Shown here one piece after another: positions 25,532 to 37,799 of a DNA stretch of 64,000 nucleotides. The position numbers and the translations under genes are program-made. A model generated the notes under the pieces. The model had not been told where the DNA came from, ran no database searches, and saw nothing but the letters and a program-made list of their open reading frames with translations. This stretch comes from Geodermatophilaceae bacterium URHA0031 (GTDB lineage: Bacteria > Actinomycetota > Actinomycetes > Mycobacteriales > Geodermatophilaceae). The stretch is from the NCBI GenBank assembly GCA_000620205.1, contig JHVP01000004.1, positions 310,001 to 374,000 of the forward strand, read 5' to 3'. Each line of letters starts with the position of its first letter. Within the stretch, counting starts at the first letter, position 1.

Positions 25532-25597
25532 GGGACGGAAGACCCTGGCCCCGGACCTCCCAGGTCCCTGGCCTGTCCGTCACGCCGTTCCTAGCGT
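25532..25597 (+). promoter_or_regulatory. DosR-like boxes and -10 element of the first universal stress protein gene
   Basis: A box GGGAC-GGAA-GACCC lies at 25532-25545. A GTCCC half-site at 25564-25568 is exactly 28 bases before a TAGCGT -10 element at 25592-25597, as in the CBS promoter. A separate inverted repeat, GGACCT-N3-AGGTCC, spans 25553-25567 but does not fit the DosR spacing. Confidence 0.55.
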
Positions 25598-25661
25598 CGG
25601 GGACACGGTCGAGGTGGGCCCCAGCCCCGTCCGACCACCCCGACCCGCGCAGGAGACAGCC

Positions 25662-26561
25662 ATGACCCACCGCCCCGGCGGCCGACCCGTCATCGCCGCC
25701 ATCGACGGATCCGAGGGCTCCCTCCGAGGTGCACGCCTGGCCGCCGAGGAAGCCCGGCTGCGCGGCGCGGCGCTCGAACTCCTGACCGCCCTGCCCTGGT
25801 CGTCGCTCGGGGTGGTGGCGTCGCCGTCGGCGAGCGACCTGCCGGCCGCGGTGCTGCGCAACGCCGAGTCGATGCTCCAGGAGGTCTCGGCCGGTGTCGC
25901 ACCGGTCGCCGGAGCCGGAGGCGTGTCCTGGAGCGTGGTCGAGCGCCGGCCGGTGGACGCGCTGCGGGAGGCCTCCACGCGGGCACAGCTGCTCGTCCTG
26001 GGCAGCCGCGGAGCCGGCGGCGTCGCCGGTCTGCTGGTGGGGTCGACCGCGACCGCCGTCGTGCCCACCGCCGAGTGCCCGGTGCTCGTCCTCCCCGACG
26101 ACACGTCGGTGACGGTGAGCCAGCGCCGGTCGGTCGTCGTGGGCGTCGAGGGCCGGAGCGGCGACGAGGAGGTGCTCGGCGCGGCCTTCGACGAGGCCGC
26201 CGCCCGGGACACCGACCTGATCGCCGTGCACGCCTGGCAGGACGTCCGGGTGGGGGCGTCGTTCGAGGTGGTCAGCCCGCTGGTCGACTGGGCCGGCGTC
26301 CGGGCCGACGAGGAGCGCGTCCTGGCCGAGGCGCTGGCCGGGTGGCGGGAGAAGCAGCCGGACGTCGTCGTCCGGGAGGTGGTCGTGCGGGACAGGACCG
26401 CGCACGCACTGCTCGCCGCCGCGCTGACCGCGGAGCTCCTGGTCGTCGGCCACCGCCCGCGCAACCGGCTGGCTGCGCTGGGCTCCACCGCCCACGGCGT
26501 CCTCCACCGGACCTCGAGTCCGCTCCTGGTGGTCCCCGTCGGCCCGAGCCCGGGACGGTGA
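25662..26561 (+). CDS. Tandem universal stress protein (UspA domains)
   Basis: This 299-residue protein has two UspA domains (about 8-145 and 155-295). The first has the ATP-binding loop GSRGAGGVAGLLVGS; the second ends in GHRPRNRLAALGSTAHGVL, a looser version. Tandem Usp proteins of this type are prominent in the M. tuberculosis DosR regulon. The ATG follows AGGAG, and DosR-like boxes lie upstream. Its stop overlaps the DUF1918 gene start. Confidence 0.9.
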   Translation: MTHRPGGRPVIAAIDGSEGSLRGARLAAEEARLRGAALELLTALPWSSLGVVASPSASDLPAAVLRNAESMLQEVSAGVAPVAGAGGVSWSVVERRPVDALREASTRAQLLVLGSRGAGGVAGLLVGSTATAVVPTAECPVLVLPDDTSVTVSQRRSVVVGVEGRSGDEEVLGAAFDEAAARDTDLIAVHAWQDVRVGASFEVVSPLVDWAGVRADEERVLAEALAGWREKQPDVVVREVVVRDRTAHALLAAALTAELLVVGHRPRNRLAALGSTAHGVLHRTSSPLLVVPVGPSPGR

Positions 26562-26782
26562 CCGTGCACGCCGAGGTGGGCAACTGGCTCGTCGTCCGCA
26601 GCCGGCTGGTGGACCAGCCGGTCCGAGCCGGGCAGATCGTCGATGTCTCCGACCCGGACGGTTCGCCGCCCTACGTCGTCCACTGGCTGGACGACGAGCG
26701 GACCAGCGTGGTGTTCCCCGGGACCGACGCCGTCATCGCCACCGACCCACCCGGCCGACCGGCCTCGCCCGATCACGGCTGA
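26558..26782 (+). CDS. DUF1918 family small protein
   Basis: This 74-residue protein matches DUF1918: AEVGNWLVVRSRLVD, then PPYVVHWLDDE and VVFPGTDAVI, which should form a small beta-barrel. Function is unknown. It starts with a GTG overlapping the universal stress protein stop by four bases; a second GTG two codons later is an alternative start. Confidence 0.8.
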   Translation: MTVHAEVGNWLVVRSRLVDQPVRAGQIVDVSDPDGSPPYVVHWLDDERTSVVFPGTDAVIATDPPGRPASPDHG

Positions 26783-26850
26783 GCTGCTGCCGGTCGGTCC
26801 GCGCCCTTCACGACGGGACGTGGTGCAGCGCCGCTGTCGGGACCTCACCA

Positions 26851-26864
26851 GGGCCCCACGTCCC
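26851..26864 (+). promoter_or_regulatory. Possible DosR-like box before the ABC exporter
   Basis: GGGCC-CCAC-GTCCC fits the box pattern seen elsewhere in this region, 60 bases before the ABC ATPase start. No -10 element is found at the expected distance, so this is weaker than the other sites. Confidence 0.3.
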
Positions 26865-26923
26865 GCGCTCCGGCGACCGGAGGGCCTTCTCCCGTCCCGT
26901 TGCGGGGAGGACCGTCGTCCGGC

Positions 26924-27841
26924 ATGAGCTCGGTCATCTCCGTGTCCGGCTTGGTCAAGACCTTCGGCCGGACCCGTGCCCTGGACGGACTCGACCTCGA
27001 CGTCCGCGCCGGGGAGGTGCACGGCTTCCTCGGCCCGAACGGCTCGGGCAAGTCGACCACCATCCGGGTGCTCCTGGGCCTGCTGCGCAAGGACGCCGGG
27101 ACCGTCCGGCTGCTGGGCGGCGACCCGTGGCGCGACGCGGTGCTGCTGCACCGGAGGCTGGCCTACGTCCCCGGGGACGTGACGCTGTGGCCGACGATCA
27201 GCGGCGGGGAGGTCATCGACCTGCTGGGCCGGCTCCGCGGTGGCATGGACCCCCGCCGCCGGGCCGAGCTGCTCGAGCGGTTCGACCTCGACCCGCGGAA
27301 GAAGGCACGCACCTACTCCAAGGGCAACCGGCAGAAGGTCGCCCTGGTCGCCGCGCTGGCCTCGGACGCGGAACTGCTGGTGCTGGACGAGCCCACCTCC
27401 GGGCTGGACCCGATCATGGAGGCGACGTTCCAGAGCTGCATCTCCGACGTCCGCGCGGACGGGCGCACGGTGCTGCTGTCCAGCCACATCCTGGCCGAGG
27501 CGGAGGCGCTGTGCGACCGGGTGAGCATCATCCGGCACGGCCGCACGGTGCAGAGCGGGACCCTCGGCGAGCTCCGCCGGCTCACCCGCACGTCGATCAC
27601 CGCCGAGACGGTGCACCCGGCGACCGGGCTCGACACGCTCCCGGGTGTGCACGGCCTGCGGGCGACCGATCACCGGGTGACCTTCGACGTCGACGGCGAC
27701 CACCTGGAGGGCGCCCTCCGGCACCTCACCGATGCCGGCCTGCGCAGCCTGTCCAGCGCCCCGCCGACGTTGGAGGAGCTGTTCCTGCGGCAGTACGGGG
27801 ACGAGCTGGCGGCCGCCGGTGACACCGGGATCGGGTCCTGA
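26924..27841 (+). CDS. ABC exporter ATP-binding protein
   Basis: This 305-residue ATPase has Walker [10 protein letters not shown] near 37-45, a signature region [11 protein letters not shown] (in place of the usual LSGGQ) and Walker [14 protein letters not shown]. It resembles ATPases of antibiotic-export ABC-2 systems (DrrA-like). The start ATG lies 14 bases after GGGGAGG. It overlaps the permease gene by one base, so the two form a functional pair. Confidence 0.9.
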   Translation: MSSVISVSGLVKTFGRTRALDGLDLDVRAGEVHGFLGPNGSGKSTTIRVLLGLLRKDAGTVRLLGGDPWRDAVLLHRRLAYVPGDVTLWPTISGGEVIDLLGRLRGGMDPRRRAELLERFDLDPRKKARTYSKGNRQKVALVAALASDAELLVLDEPTSGLDPIMEATFQSCISDVRADGRTVLLSSHILAEAEALCDRVSIIRHGRTVQSGTLGELRRLTRTSITAETVHPATGLDTLPGVHGLRATDHRVTFDVDGDHLEGALRHLTDAGLRSLSSAPPTLEELFLRQYGDELAAAGDTGIGS

Positions 27842-29433
27842 TGCCCGATCAGACCGGCACCGGCACGTTCCTCCGCTTCGCGGTGCGCCGCGACCGGGTG
27901 CGACTGCCCATCTGGGTGGCCGCCGGAGCCGCCCTGATGGCGGTCCAGTCCTCGTCGAACCAGGAGTTCTACCGGACCCCCGAGTCTCTGGCCGCCTACC
28001 GGGCGTCGGCCGGCAGCAACGCGGCGAGCATCGCCTTCTCCGGTCCACCGGTCGGGCTGGACACGGTGGCCGGGACCATCGCCTTCGAGATCTCCAGCCC
28101 GCTGGTGCTGCTGACGGTGCTGATGGCGATGTTCACCACCGCGCGGCACACCCGCGCCGACGAGGAGGCCGGTCGCACGGAGCTCCTCCGCTCCGCCCAG
28201 CTCGGCCGGCACGCACCCCTGCTGGCGGCGACGGCCCTGTCGGCGGCAGCCAGCGCGCTGCTGGGACTGGCGATCGCCGCCGCGGCGACCCTCAGCGGAC
28301 TGCCTGCGGGCGGGTCCCTCCTGCTCGGCGCCGCGACGGCGTCGGTGGGGTGGGTGTTCACCGGGATCACCGCGGTCTGCGCGCAGCTCACCGGCGTCAC
28401 CCGCGGCGTCTACGGCCTCGTCGGCGGTCTGCTCGGGCTCAGCTTCGTGGTGCGGGCGGTCGGCGACATCACCGGGAGCGGGCTGTCCTGGGCCTCCCCC
28501 ATCGGCTGGGCGCAGGCCACGCACCCCTGGTCCGAGGACCGCTGGTGGCCGCTGCTGCTGCCGCTCGCCGTCACCCCGCTGCTCCTCCTCGGGGCGGCCC
28601 GGCTGCTGGACAGCCGCGACTCGGGGTCCGGGCTGCTCCAGCCCCGACCCGGTGCGGAGGCAGCACCACCCTCGCTGGCCGGTCCGCTGGGGCTGGCCTG
28701 GCGGCTGCAGCGGAGCACCCTGCTCGCCTGGGGCCTCGGCGTGACGCTGCTCGGCTTCGTCTACGGCGGGCTGGCCGAGTCGGTGAAGACGTTGCTCGGC
28801 GACAACCCGGACGCCCAGGTGTTCTTCCGCGGGGACCCCACGGCCGACCTCGTCGACTCCTACCTCGGGGTCACGCTGCGCATCACCGCGCTGATGGTCG
28901 CGGCCTACGGCGTCTCGGCGACCTGCCGGACGCGCAGCGAGGAGTCCGCGGGGCGGGCTGAGCCCGTCCTGGCCGCCGCGGTCAGCCGGTCGGGCTGGTT
29001 CGGCAGCCACCTGCTGGTCGCGCTGGCCGGCGCGACGGGACTGCTGCTGTCCGACGGCCTGGCGACCGGTGCCAGCCGCGCGATGGCGAGCGGCGACGCG
29101 ACCGACGTGCTGCGACTGACCGGCGCGGCGGTCAGCTACGCGCCGGCGGTGTGGGTCCTCGCCGGGCTGGCCGGCGCGCTCATCGGCGCGGCGCCCTCCG
29201 CGGCCGTGCCCGCCGCCTGGCTCGCGTTCGGCGCGGTCCTGGTGATCACGTTGTTCGCCGAGGGCTTCGACTGGCCGGCGTGGGTCACCGACCTGTCGCC
29301 GCTGTCCCGGACCCCGACCGCACCGGCCGAGTCGTGGGCCGCCGAGCCCCTGCTCGTCCTGCTGGTCGTGGCTGCGGGACTGCTCACGCTCGGGCTCGCC
29401 ACGTTCCGCCGGCGCGATCTGGCGACCGGCTGA
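27841..29433 (+). CDS. ABC-2 type exporter permease
   Basis: This 530-residue membrane protein has about twelve hydrophobic segments in two related halves, each opening with a charged amphipathic stretch (for example FLRFAVRRDRVRLP). It resembles the polyketide-antibiotic exporter family of actinobacteria. Paired with the ATPase above, it should export a hydrophobic compound. No biosynthetic genes adjoin, so self-resistance to a neighbour's product or lipid export are possibilities. Confidence 0.85.
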   Translation: MPDQTGTGTFLRFAVRRDRVRLPIWVAAGAALMAVQSSSNQEFYRTPESLAAYRASAGSNAASIAFSGPPVGLDTVAGTIAFEISSPLVLLTVLMAMFTTARHTRADEEAGRTELLRSAQLGRHAPLLAATALSAAASALLGLAIAAAATLSGLPAGGSLLLGAATASVGWVFTGITAVCAQLTGVTRGVYGLVGGLLGLSFVVRAVGDITGSGLSWASPIGWAQATHPWSEDRWWPLLLPLAVTPLLLLGAARLLDSRDSGSGLLQPRPGAEAAPPSLAGPLGLAWRLQRSTLLAWGLGVTLLGFVYGGLAESVKTLLGDNPDAQVFFRGDPTADLVDSYLGVTLRITALMVAAYGVSATCRTRSEESAGRAEPVLAAAVSRSGWFGSHLLVALAGATGLLLSDGLATGASRAMASGDATDVLRLTGAAVSYAPAVWVLAGLAGALIGAAPSAAVPAAWLAFGAVLVITLFAEGFDWPAWVTDLSPLSRTPTAPAESWAAEPLLVLLVVAAGLLTLGLATFRRRDLATG

Positions 29434-29565
29434 CCGCACCAGGCGGAGTCGGTCCCCGCACGACGGGACCTCCTACCCGTCCTCGAGTGACCTCCGGGCC
29501 TCCTCCGCGCTGCGGGTCGGCGGAACGCTCGTGTCCCGGTGCCGGCGACGAGCGGAGACCCGGTC

Positions 29566-30153
29566 ATGTCCCAGCCGATCTCTCCCCGAGCATCCCGGCG
29601 GCTGTTCCGGAGCCCTGGTCCACTCCGACGGGCCGGCGACCGCGTCGAGGTCGCCTCCCGGTTGCTGTGCGCGCTGGTCGTCCTCCTCGCCGTACCCGTG
29701 GCTCTCACCGCGGCCACGGTCGCTGGGACGAGCGCCCGGCAGCGGGCCGACGACGAGGCGGCGACGCGGACCGCGGTGCCCGCCGTCCTGCTCGCCGACG
29801 CCGTGGCCGCCACGGGTGCGGAGGCGGCGGCGGGCTCGGTGCGCACGCCGGCGACCTGGCACGCCCCCGACGGCAGCCGGCGCGAGGGCCCGGTACCCGC
29901 CACCGCCGGTGCGAGCGCCGGGCAGACGGTCACCATCTGGGTGGACGGCGACGGCGACCGCGCCCGGCCGCCGCTGGACACCGCCGGCGTGGTCAGCGCC
30001 GCGGTCAGCACCGGGATGATGGCCTTCCTCGTGCTGGCAGCGCTCGCGCTCAGCGGGCACCTGCTCGTGTGCCGGGCGCTGGAACGTCACCGCTCGCGTC
30101 AGTGGGACCGGGCCTGGGCCGCCGTCGAGCCCCGGTGGTCGGGTCGCTGCTGA
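29566..30153 (+). CDS. Rv1733c-like two-segment membrane protein
   Basis: This 195-residue protein has an N-terminal PLRRAGDRVEV motif, one hydrophobic segment near 40-62, an extracytoplasmic domain with WVDGDGD, and a second segment near 145-170. This order matches the actinobacterial Rv1733c-type membrane family. Rv1733c belongs to the DosR regulon. The start ATG was chosen over an upstream one for its position before the basic leader. A partial DosR-like box (GGGAC-CTCC-TACCC) at 29465-29478 lacks a good -10 element. Confidence 0.7.
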   Translation: MSQPISPRASRRLFRSPGPLRRAGDRVEVASRLLCALVVLLAVPVALTAATVAGTSARQRADDEAATRTAVPAVLLADAVAATGAEAAAGSVRTPATWHAPDGSRREGPVPATAGASAGQTVTIWVDGDGDRARPPLDTAGVVSAAVSTGMMAFLVLAALALSGHLLVCRALERHRSRQWDRAWAAVEPRWSGRC

Positions 30154-30242
30154 GCAGCCGCGACACCGGCCCTGGCCGGTGTCCGTCGGTCGTCGGTCGC
30201 CGGCGGACAGGGGTGGGCGAGTGCGGTAGGACACCCGAATCG

Positions 30243-30285
30243 GGGACCTTGGCCCCCGTCACCGCGCGGGACGGTCGCGCACGAT
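30243..30285 (+). promoter_or_regulatory. DosR-like promoter of the second universal stress protein gene
   Basis: The box GGGAC-CTTG-GCCCC (30243-30256) lies inside a near-palindrome, GGGGACCTTGGCCCCC. Its centre is 30.5 bases before CACGAT (30280-30285), which fits the YAnnnT -10 pattern seen at the other boxes. Confidence 0.5.
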
Positions 30286-30370
30286 CGAGCTGCCGCCGAC
30301 ATCGGGGGGGGAGCCACCGCCGGTCCTGGACCCGGGCCCGCCCCGGCCGACTCGTCCCCGAGGAGAACTG

Positions 30371-31297
30371 ATGGGCACCCGCTCCCCCTCCGTCATCGTC
30401 GGGGTGGACGGTTCCGAGCCGGCCGCCGAGGCCGCGCGAGCCGGGGCGCGGGAAGCCGCGCGCAGGGATCTGCCGCTGCGGCTGGTCCGCGCCTTCCACT
30501 GGCCATCGGGCGACATCCCCGGCATGCCCGACGCTCGGGACGCCTGCGCGGCCTCCCGGCACTCGGCGAACGGTGACCTGGAACGGCTGCGCAGGGGCGT
30601 CGCCTCGCTGCTCCCCCAGCGGGCGGTCAGCGTCGAGCTGCTGGACGGCCGGCCGGAGGTCGTGCTGTGCCGGGCCGCCCGCGACGGTGACCTGCTCGTG
30701 GTCGGCGCGAGCGGCCTGAGCTGGGGTTCCGGCTCCGCGCTGGGTTCGGTGGCCGAGTCCGTCGCGGCCACGGCGCCCTGCCCGGTGCTCGTGCACCGCA
30801 CGCCCAACCCGCTCGACCGGCATCACGGGGTCGTGGTGGGAGTGGACGGAGCTGCGGGCAGCCGGGAGGTGCTCACCGCGGCGGTGACGGAGGCGCGGCT
30901 CCGCGGCGAGCCCCTCACCGTGGTGCACGCCTGGCGGCAGTTCACCGAGGACGCGGTGCACCGGCTGCGCTGGCGGCTGGACGTCCACGCCAGCACCGAT
31001 GCCGAGACCGCCGCCGTCGAACCGCTCGTCTCCGAGGTCCGGGTCCGCGTCGCCGACGTGCCCGTCGAGATGGCGGTCGAGCGGGGGCGGGCCGGGCAGG
31101 TCCTGGTCCGGGCCGGGTCGACGGCCGGGCTGCTGGTCGTCGGCCGCCGGGACGTCTCGGCGGGTGGTCCCGGTGCCACCGTCCACTCGGTCCTGCACCG
31201 GGTGGACGTCCCGGTCCTCACGGTGCCGGTCACCGCTCCTGCCCCCGTGGTGGACGCCGGCCGGACCGCGTCGGCCGCTGGTCGACTGCCGGGCTGA
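30371..31297 (+). CDS. Tandem universal stress protein (UspA domains)
   Basis: This 308-residue protein has two UspA domains, with ATP-binding segments VGASGLSWGSGSALGS in the first half and VGRRDVSAGGPGATVHS in the second. Each half opens with a VGVDG motif, typical of the start of a Usp domain. The ATG follows GAGGAG. A DosR-like box lies 115 bases upstream. It ends convergent with the nitroreductase gene. Confidence 0.9.
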   Translation: MGTRSPSVIVGVDGSEPAAEAARAGAREAARRDLPLRLVRAFHWPSGDIPGMPDARDACAASRHSANGDLERLRRGVASLLPQRAVSVELLDGRPEVVLCRAARDGDLLVVGASGLSWGSGSALGSVAESVAATAPCPVLVHRTPNPLDRHHGVVVGVDGAAGSREVLTAAVTEARLRGEPLTVVHAWRQFTEDAVHRLRWRLDVHASTDAETAAVEPLVSEVRVRVADVPVEMAVERGRAGQVLVRAGSTAGLLVVGRRDVSAGGPGATVHSVLHRVDVPVLTVPVTAPAPVVDAGRTASAAGRLPG

Positions 31298-31311
31298 CGC
31301 GCCCTGCGCCC

Positions 31312-31351
31312 GAGAGGGCCGGATGGCGGGTGTCCGGCGATCCGGCCTCTC
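31312..31351. terminator. Bidirectional hairpin between Usp and nitroreductase genes
   Basis: A 12-bp stem with one bulged G (31312-31324 with 31340-31351) lies in the 65 bases between two convergent genes. Confidence 0.6.
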
Positions 31352-31362
31352 CGGCGTCCGGG

Positions 31363-32388
31363 TCAGTCCGTTCCCGTGCTGAGCACCTCGGCGACGGGAC
31401 GCCGTCCCGTGACCGTGGGGGGCGTGGACGGCCAGCCCGTGCGGACCAGCATCTGCGCGTGGCCGACCAGGGAGAGCTCCACCTGGAGGCGCGTCCGGGT
31501 GGCCGGCCAGTCCAGCGCCTGCGTCAGCGGCGAGGCGGCGAGTCCGGCCGCGGTGAGCCGCAGCAGGACCCGGCCGAGGGCCCGCCCGGCCTGCACCCAG
31601 GCGGCGCGGTCGTCGCCCATCGTGCCCAGCAACAACACCGCGGGGCGCTCCACCGGAGGCGGCGGGTCGTCGTCGGCGACAGGTCGAGGCGGCTGCGGGG
31701 TCCGCTGACCGGCCAGGAAGTCCCGGATGAGCCAGTTGGACGGCCTGGCCGCCGGGTCGTCTCCCGGCACCGCGCTCACCGGGATCCCGTCGACGGCCCC
31801 GGGGTCGGTGCGCAGCCACGCCTCCAGTTCCGCGCGGTACGCCGGATCGCGCTGCTCGGCCTCCTCCGCCTGGTTGAGCAGGAGCACGGTGACGAGTTCT
31901 GCGTCGTCCCGGCTGACGTCCTCCATCCAGACCCCGTACCCGCCGGCATCGGCCTGCAGCTGATCGAACAGCCCGGCCGGGACGGCCTGGGGCAGGAACG
32001 GTGCGCGGGTCGTGTGCCGCTCGGGGATGGCTGCTGCCAGCGCCCGGTCCTCGTCGTCGGCTGCCCGGTCGCCCAGCACCCGGACGGTGGCCAGGTGGTC
32101 CGGATCGACCGGGTCGGGAGAGACGTCGACGGCCACCTCGCGCGCCTGCGCTCGCAACGCCACCGCGGCGAACTCCACCGCGACCCCGCAGCTGATGATC
32201 TGCTGCCGGTGCGTGGGGTCCAGGACCGGCAGGAGGCGCTCCGGGTCGACGTACACCTGCAACCGGTCGGGTGCGCCGGCGAAGCGCCACGGCTGGGTGT
32301 TGTGGATGGACGGCGCCCGGGTGGCGGCTGCCACCACCTGGGTCCAGGCCTGCGCTCCGACCACTGTTCCTCCTCCTTGCTCGGGCAT
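31363..32388 (-). CDS. Acg-like nitroreductase family protein
   Basis: This 341-residue protein has two half-nitroreductase repeats, with the N-terminal ATRAPSIHNTQPWRF motif typical of the Acg/Rv2032 and Rv3131 group. Those proteins belong to the DosR regulon, and the mycobacterial homologues have a divergent FMN site; whether this one binds flavin is uncertain. The ATG at 32388 follows AGGAG and is 11 bases after the upstream membrane protein, so it likely shares the leaderless DosR-like promoter at 33174-33216. Confidence 0.83.
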   Translation of the reverse strand: MPEQGGGTVVGAQAWTQVVAAATRAPSIHNTQPWRFAGAPDRLQVYVDPERLLPVLDPTHRQQIISCGVAVEFAAVALRAQAREVAVDVSPDPVDPDHLATVRVLGDRAADDEDRALAAAIPERHTTRAPFLPQAVPAGLFDQLQADAGGYGVWMEDVSRDDAELVTVLLLNQAEEAEQRDPAYRAELEAWLRTDPGAVDGIPVSAVPGDDPAARPSNWLIRDFLAGQRTPQPPRPVADDDPPPPVERPAVLLLGTMGDDRAAWVQAGRALGRVLLRLTAAGLAASPLTQALDWPATRTRLQVELSLVGHAQMLVRTGWPSTPPTVTGRRPVAEVLSTGTD

Positions 32389-32399
32389 CGGTTCTCCTG

Positions 32400-33167
32400 T
32401 CACCCGGACCCCTCGGGCTGTCGCGCCGGGGTCAGCGGCTCGCCGGCGGACGCACCGGGGTGGGACCGCAGTTCGGGGACCGGCGGCGCGGGAGCCGGGG
32501 CAGCCCGGAGCAGCAGGCGGACCAGTCCCCACCCCGTGACGGCCGCCATCGCTGCTGCCATCGCGAGCCCGGCGAGTGCGCCTATGCAGGCGACGGTGAC
32601 GAGCGACTGGCCCGGTTGCCACAGCGGTGTGGCGACGGCCAGGAAGGCGCCCAGACCCGCCACCCAGCCCAGCGCCGTCCACGCGATCCACGCCCCGGCG
32701 CGGGGTACGTGCCGGCGCAGGACCGTCCACTGGGCGGTGCCGATCGTGAGGAGCAGGACGACGCCCGCCGGGGCGAGCACCGCCACCCGCACCGCCGCCG
32801 GGAGGCCGGCGACGAGGTCGCCGGAGGAACTGGGCGCCATGCCGATCGCCCAGGCGAGTGCCGCAGCGCCGGCGGTCCGGGCCGTCCACGCACGGGCGGA
32901 GACGCCCGGGACCGCCCGCAGCAGGACGCGCGACTGGGCCCAGCCGAGGACGCCTCCCTCCGCCACCCCGGCGAGCACCATCAGCAGCAGGCCGGTGGGA
33001 CCACCCAGCCGATCGCCTGCCAGTGCAGCGGTCGCAGCCGGGACCAGGAAGCCCGACAGTTCACCGGCGGTGGTGGCGGCCACCCACTGCCGCCAAAGGA
33101 CGGTCGACGAGGCGTCACGGCCGGGCAGCGTGATGGGCCGACGGGGTTCGAGGGTGCCGGTGGCCAC
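32400..33167 (-). CDS. Multi-pass membrane protein, unknown function
   Basis: This 255-residue protein has about six hydrophobic segments and no motif I recognise. It has a short charged N-terminus, an internal WAQSRVLLRA segment and a second WTVLRRHVPRAGAW segment, which suggest an internal duplication. The start GTG at 33167 is six bases after a CAGGCT -10 element and has no ribosome site, so the message is probably leaderless. It is the first gene of the operon with the Acg-like nitroreductase. Confidence 0.7.
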   Translation of the reverse strand: MATGTLEPRRPITLPGRDASSTVLWRQWVAATTAGELSGFLVPAATAALAGDRLGGPTGLLLMVLAGVAEGGVLGWAQSRVLLRAVPGVSARAWTARTAGAAALAWAIGMAPSSSGDLVAGLPAAVRVAVLAPAGVVLLLTIGTAQWTVLRRHVPRAGAWIAWTALGWVAGLGAFLAVATPLWQPGQSLVTVACIGALAGLAMAAAMAAVTGWGLVRLLLRAAPAPAPPVPELRSHPGASAGEPLTPARQPEGSG

Positions 33168-33173
33168 CCCGAC

Positions 33174-33216
33174 AGCCTGCGGTCCGCCCCGGCCTACTCC
33201 CAGGGCCCGAGGTCCC
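33174..33216 (-). promoter_or_regulatory. DosR-like leaderless promoter of the membrane protein/nitroreductase operon
   Basis: The plus strand reads GGGCC-CGAG-GTCCC at 33203-33216. On the minus strand its centre is 30.5 bases before a CAGGCT -10 element (33179-33174), which is six bases before the GTG start. The same box-to--10-to-start geometry recurs at 40791-40842. Confidence 0.6.
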
Positions 33217-33385
33217 GACGACGCGGCCCGCAGTGCCCTGCGGCTACGGGTCGGCCGCCGGTGCAGCGACGCGGACGACGCAGGACCCGGCACCACAGGG
33301 CCGTCGGCCTCTGCCGATGGACCGTCGGTCCCCCCGACGCTGAGCAGAACCGCACCGCACGAGGGACCGAGAGGGTGGGGAGCAG

Positions 33386-36446
<3,061 letters not shown>

Positions 36447-36462
36447 CCACCAGCCGGCCCGC

Positions 36463-37137
36463 TCAGGCCCTGGTCGGGCTGGTCCCCCGCAGTTCGGTCG
36501 CGAGGATCGCGGCCTGGGTGCGGCGTTCGAGTCCCAGCTTCGCCAGCAGGTGCGACACGTAGTTCTTCACCGTCTTCTCGGCCAGGAACATCCGCTCGCC
36601 GATCTGCCGGTTGGTCAGGCCCTCACCGATCAGCTCGAGCACGGTCCGCTCCTGGTCGCTGAGCTTGGCCAGCGGGCCGGCGGGTTCGGCGGCCCGGCGC
36701 ATCCGGGCGAGCACCGCCGCGGTCGCCGCCGGGTCGAGCAGCGAGCCCCCCGCCGCCACCGTGCGGACCGCGGTCACCAGGTCCTGCCCGCGGATCTGCT
36801 TGAGCAGGTATCCCGCAGCCCCGGCCATGATCGCCTCGAAGAGCGCTTCGTCGTCGCTGTAGCTGGTCAGCATGATGACCTTGAGGTCGGGCATCTTCGA
36901 GCGCAGCTCCCGGCAGACCGAGACGCCGTCACCGTCGGGCAGCCGGACGTCGAGGACCGCCACGTCGGGCCGCAGCGCCGGGACCCGGGCCAGCGCCTCG
37001 GCCGCGTTCTTGGCCTCCCCGATGACCGTGACACCGGGGTCGGTCTCGAGGACATCGGCCACACCCCGCCGGACGATCTCGTGGTCGTCCAGCAGGAACA
37101 CCCGGATCGACGTCCCCTCGTCCTCGGCAGCGGCCAC
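36463..37137 (-). CDS. devR: DevR/DosR-like NarL-family response regulator
   Basis: This 224-residue protein has a receiver domain with D63 as the phospho-acceptor (VLDVRLPDG), conserved T91 and K113, and a LuxR-type helix-turn-helix at the C-terminus. The recognition helix [18 protein letters not shown] keeps the DNA-contact residues of DosR (K188, K191 and N192, equivalent to K179, K182 and N183). It should therefore bind DosR-like boxes, and such boxes lie upstream of itself and of several neighbours. It likely activates a dormancy or low-oxygen regulon when phosphorylated by the convergent DevS-like kinase. Confidence 0.92.
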   Translation of the reverse strand: MAAAEDEGTSIRVFLLDDHEIVRRGVADVLETDPGVTVIGEAKNAAEALARVPALRPDVAVLDVRLPDGDGVSVCRELRSKMPDLKVIMLTSYSDDEALFEAIMAGAAGYLLKQIRGQDLVTAVRTVAAGGSLLDPAATAAVLARMRRAAEPAGPLAKLSDQERTVLELIGEGLTNRQIGERMFLAEKTVKNYVSHLLAKLGLERRTQAAILATELRGTSPTRA

Positions 37138-37208
37138 GCGTCACCTCGTCCTCTCCGGCCGCCCGGAGGCAGCGACGTCCTCGGACGACCACGGCGCCGC
37201 CCTCCGTG

Positions 37209-37283
37209 AACGTAGGCGGTGGAGCCCCAGCCACGGGCAGAGTCCAAGGTCCCGCGACCGGGAGGTGAAGGGCCGTTGGTCCT
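37209..37283 (-). promoter_or_regulatory. devR promoter with two DosR-like boxes
   Basis: Boxes lie at 37240-37253 (minus strand GGGAC-CTTG-GACTC) and 37270-37283 (plus strand GGGCC-GTTG-GTCCT), with centres 30 bases apart. A TACGTT -10 element is at 37214-37209. The near box is 32.5 bases before it, two bases longer than elsewhere in the window. Autoregulation by DevR is the natural reading. The divergent gene at 37390 may share the sites. Confidence 0.55.
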
Positions 37284-37389
37284 GCCGAACAGTGACCCGT
37301 GACCGGGGTGGCCGGGCCAGAGGACGCCGGAGGATGGCGGTCGCCCACCCCCTGTGCGGCGGACCCGCCCGGGTCCGGGAGGAGCCCCT

Positions 37390-37764
37390 GTGCGAACCGA
37401 GCCACCGCCCACGACCGCCCCCCGGACAGAGCGCCCCAGCCAGGCGCGCAGCTGGTGGCTGGAGAACCACGACGCCGGGGTGACCGCCCGCTGCCAGGGG
37501 AACCAGGTGGCTCAGGTCGACGTCCAGGACAGAGGTGACCGGGTGCACCTCGCCTTCTGGTTCGACGAGCGGGTGCCCTCGGGCATGGCCACCGATCTCG
37601 CCCGCGAGGTCTTCCAGCACCCGGCGCTGCAGCCGCACCGGCCGGTGGCCGTGGCTCTGCCCCAGCGCCATGCAGAGCTGCTCGGCGAGCTGCGGGCGCA
37701 CCTCGTGGAGTCCACCACGCACGTCGCCGGTACCACCTGCCTGGTCGTCGGCCGGCTTCGATGA
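37390..37764 (+). CDS. 124-residue soluble protein, unknown function
   Basis: I do not recognise this protein. It has a Pro-rich N-terminus, no cysteine-rich or membrane segment, and two short beta-rich stretches (around VAQVDVQDRGDRVHLAFWF and the C-terminal CLVVGRL). It begins with a GTG after GGGAGGAG. It diverges from devR across a region with two DosR-like boxes, so it is probably a regulon member. Confidence 0.6.
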   Translation: MRTEPPPTTAPRTERPSQARSWWLENHDAGVTARCQGNQVAQVDVQDRGDRVHLAFWFDERVPSGMATDLAREVFQHPALQPHRPVAVALPQRHAELLGELRAHLVESTTHVAGTTCLVVGRLR

Positions 37765-37799
37765 GCCCGCCCCGACCCGGCCGATCCCCGAGGAGCACC

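Noticed and set aside
25553-25567. GGACCT-N3-AGGTCC as a DosR box
   Set aside because: It is a clear inverted repeat but the spacing between its GGAC and GTCC arms is 7, not the 4 seen in DosR-like boxes; it may serve another protein.
29465-29478. A DosR-like promoter before the Rv1733c-like gene
   Set aside because: GGGAC-CTCC-TACCC has a weak right half and no YAnnnT element at the shared distance, so it is not listed as a promoter.
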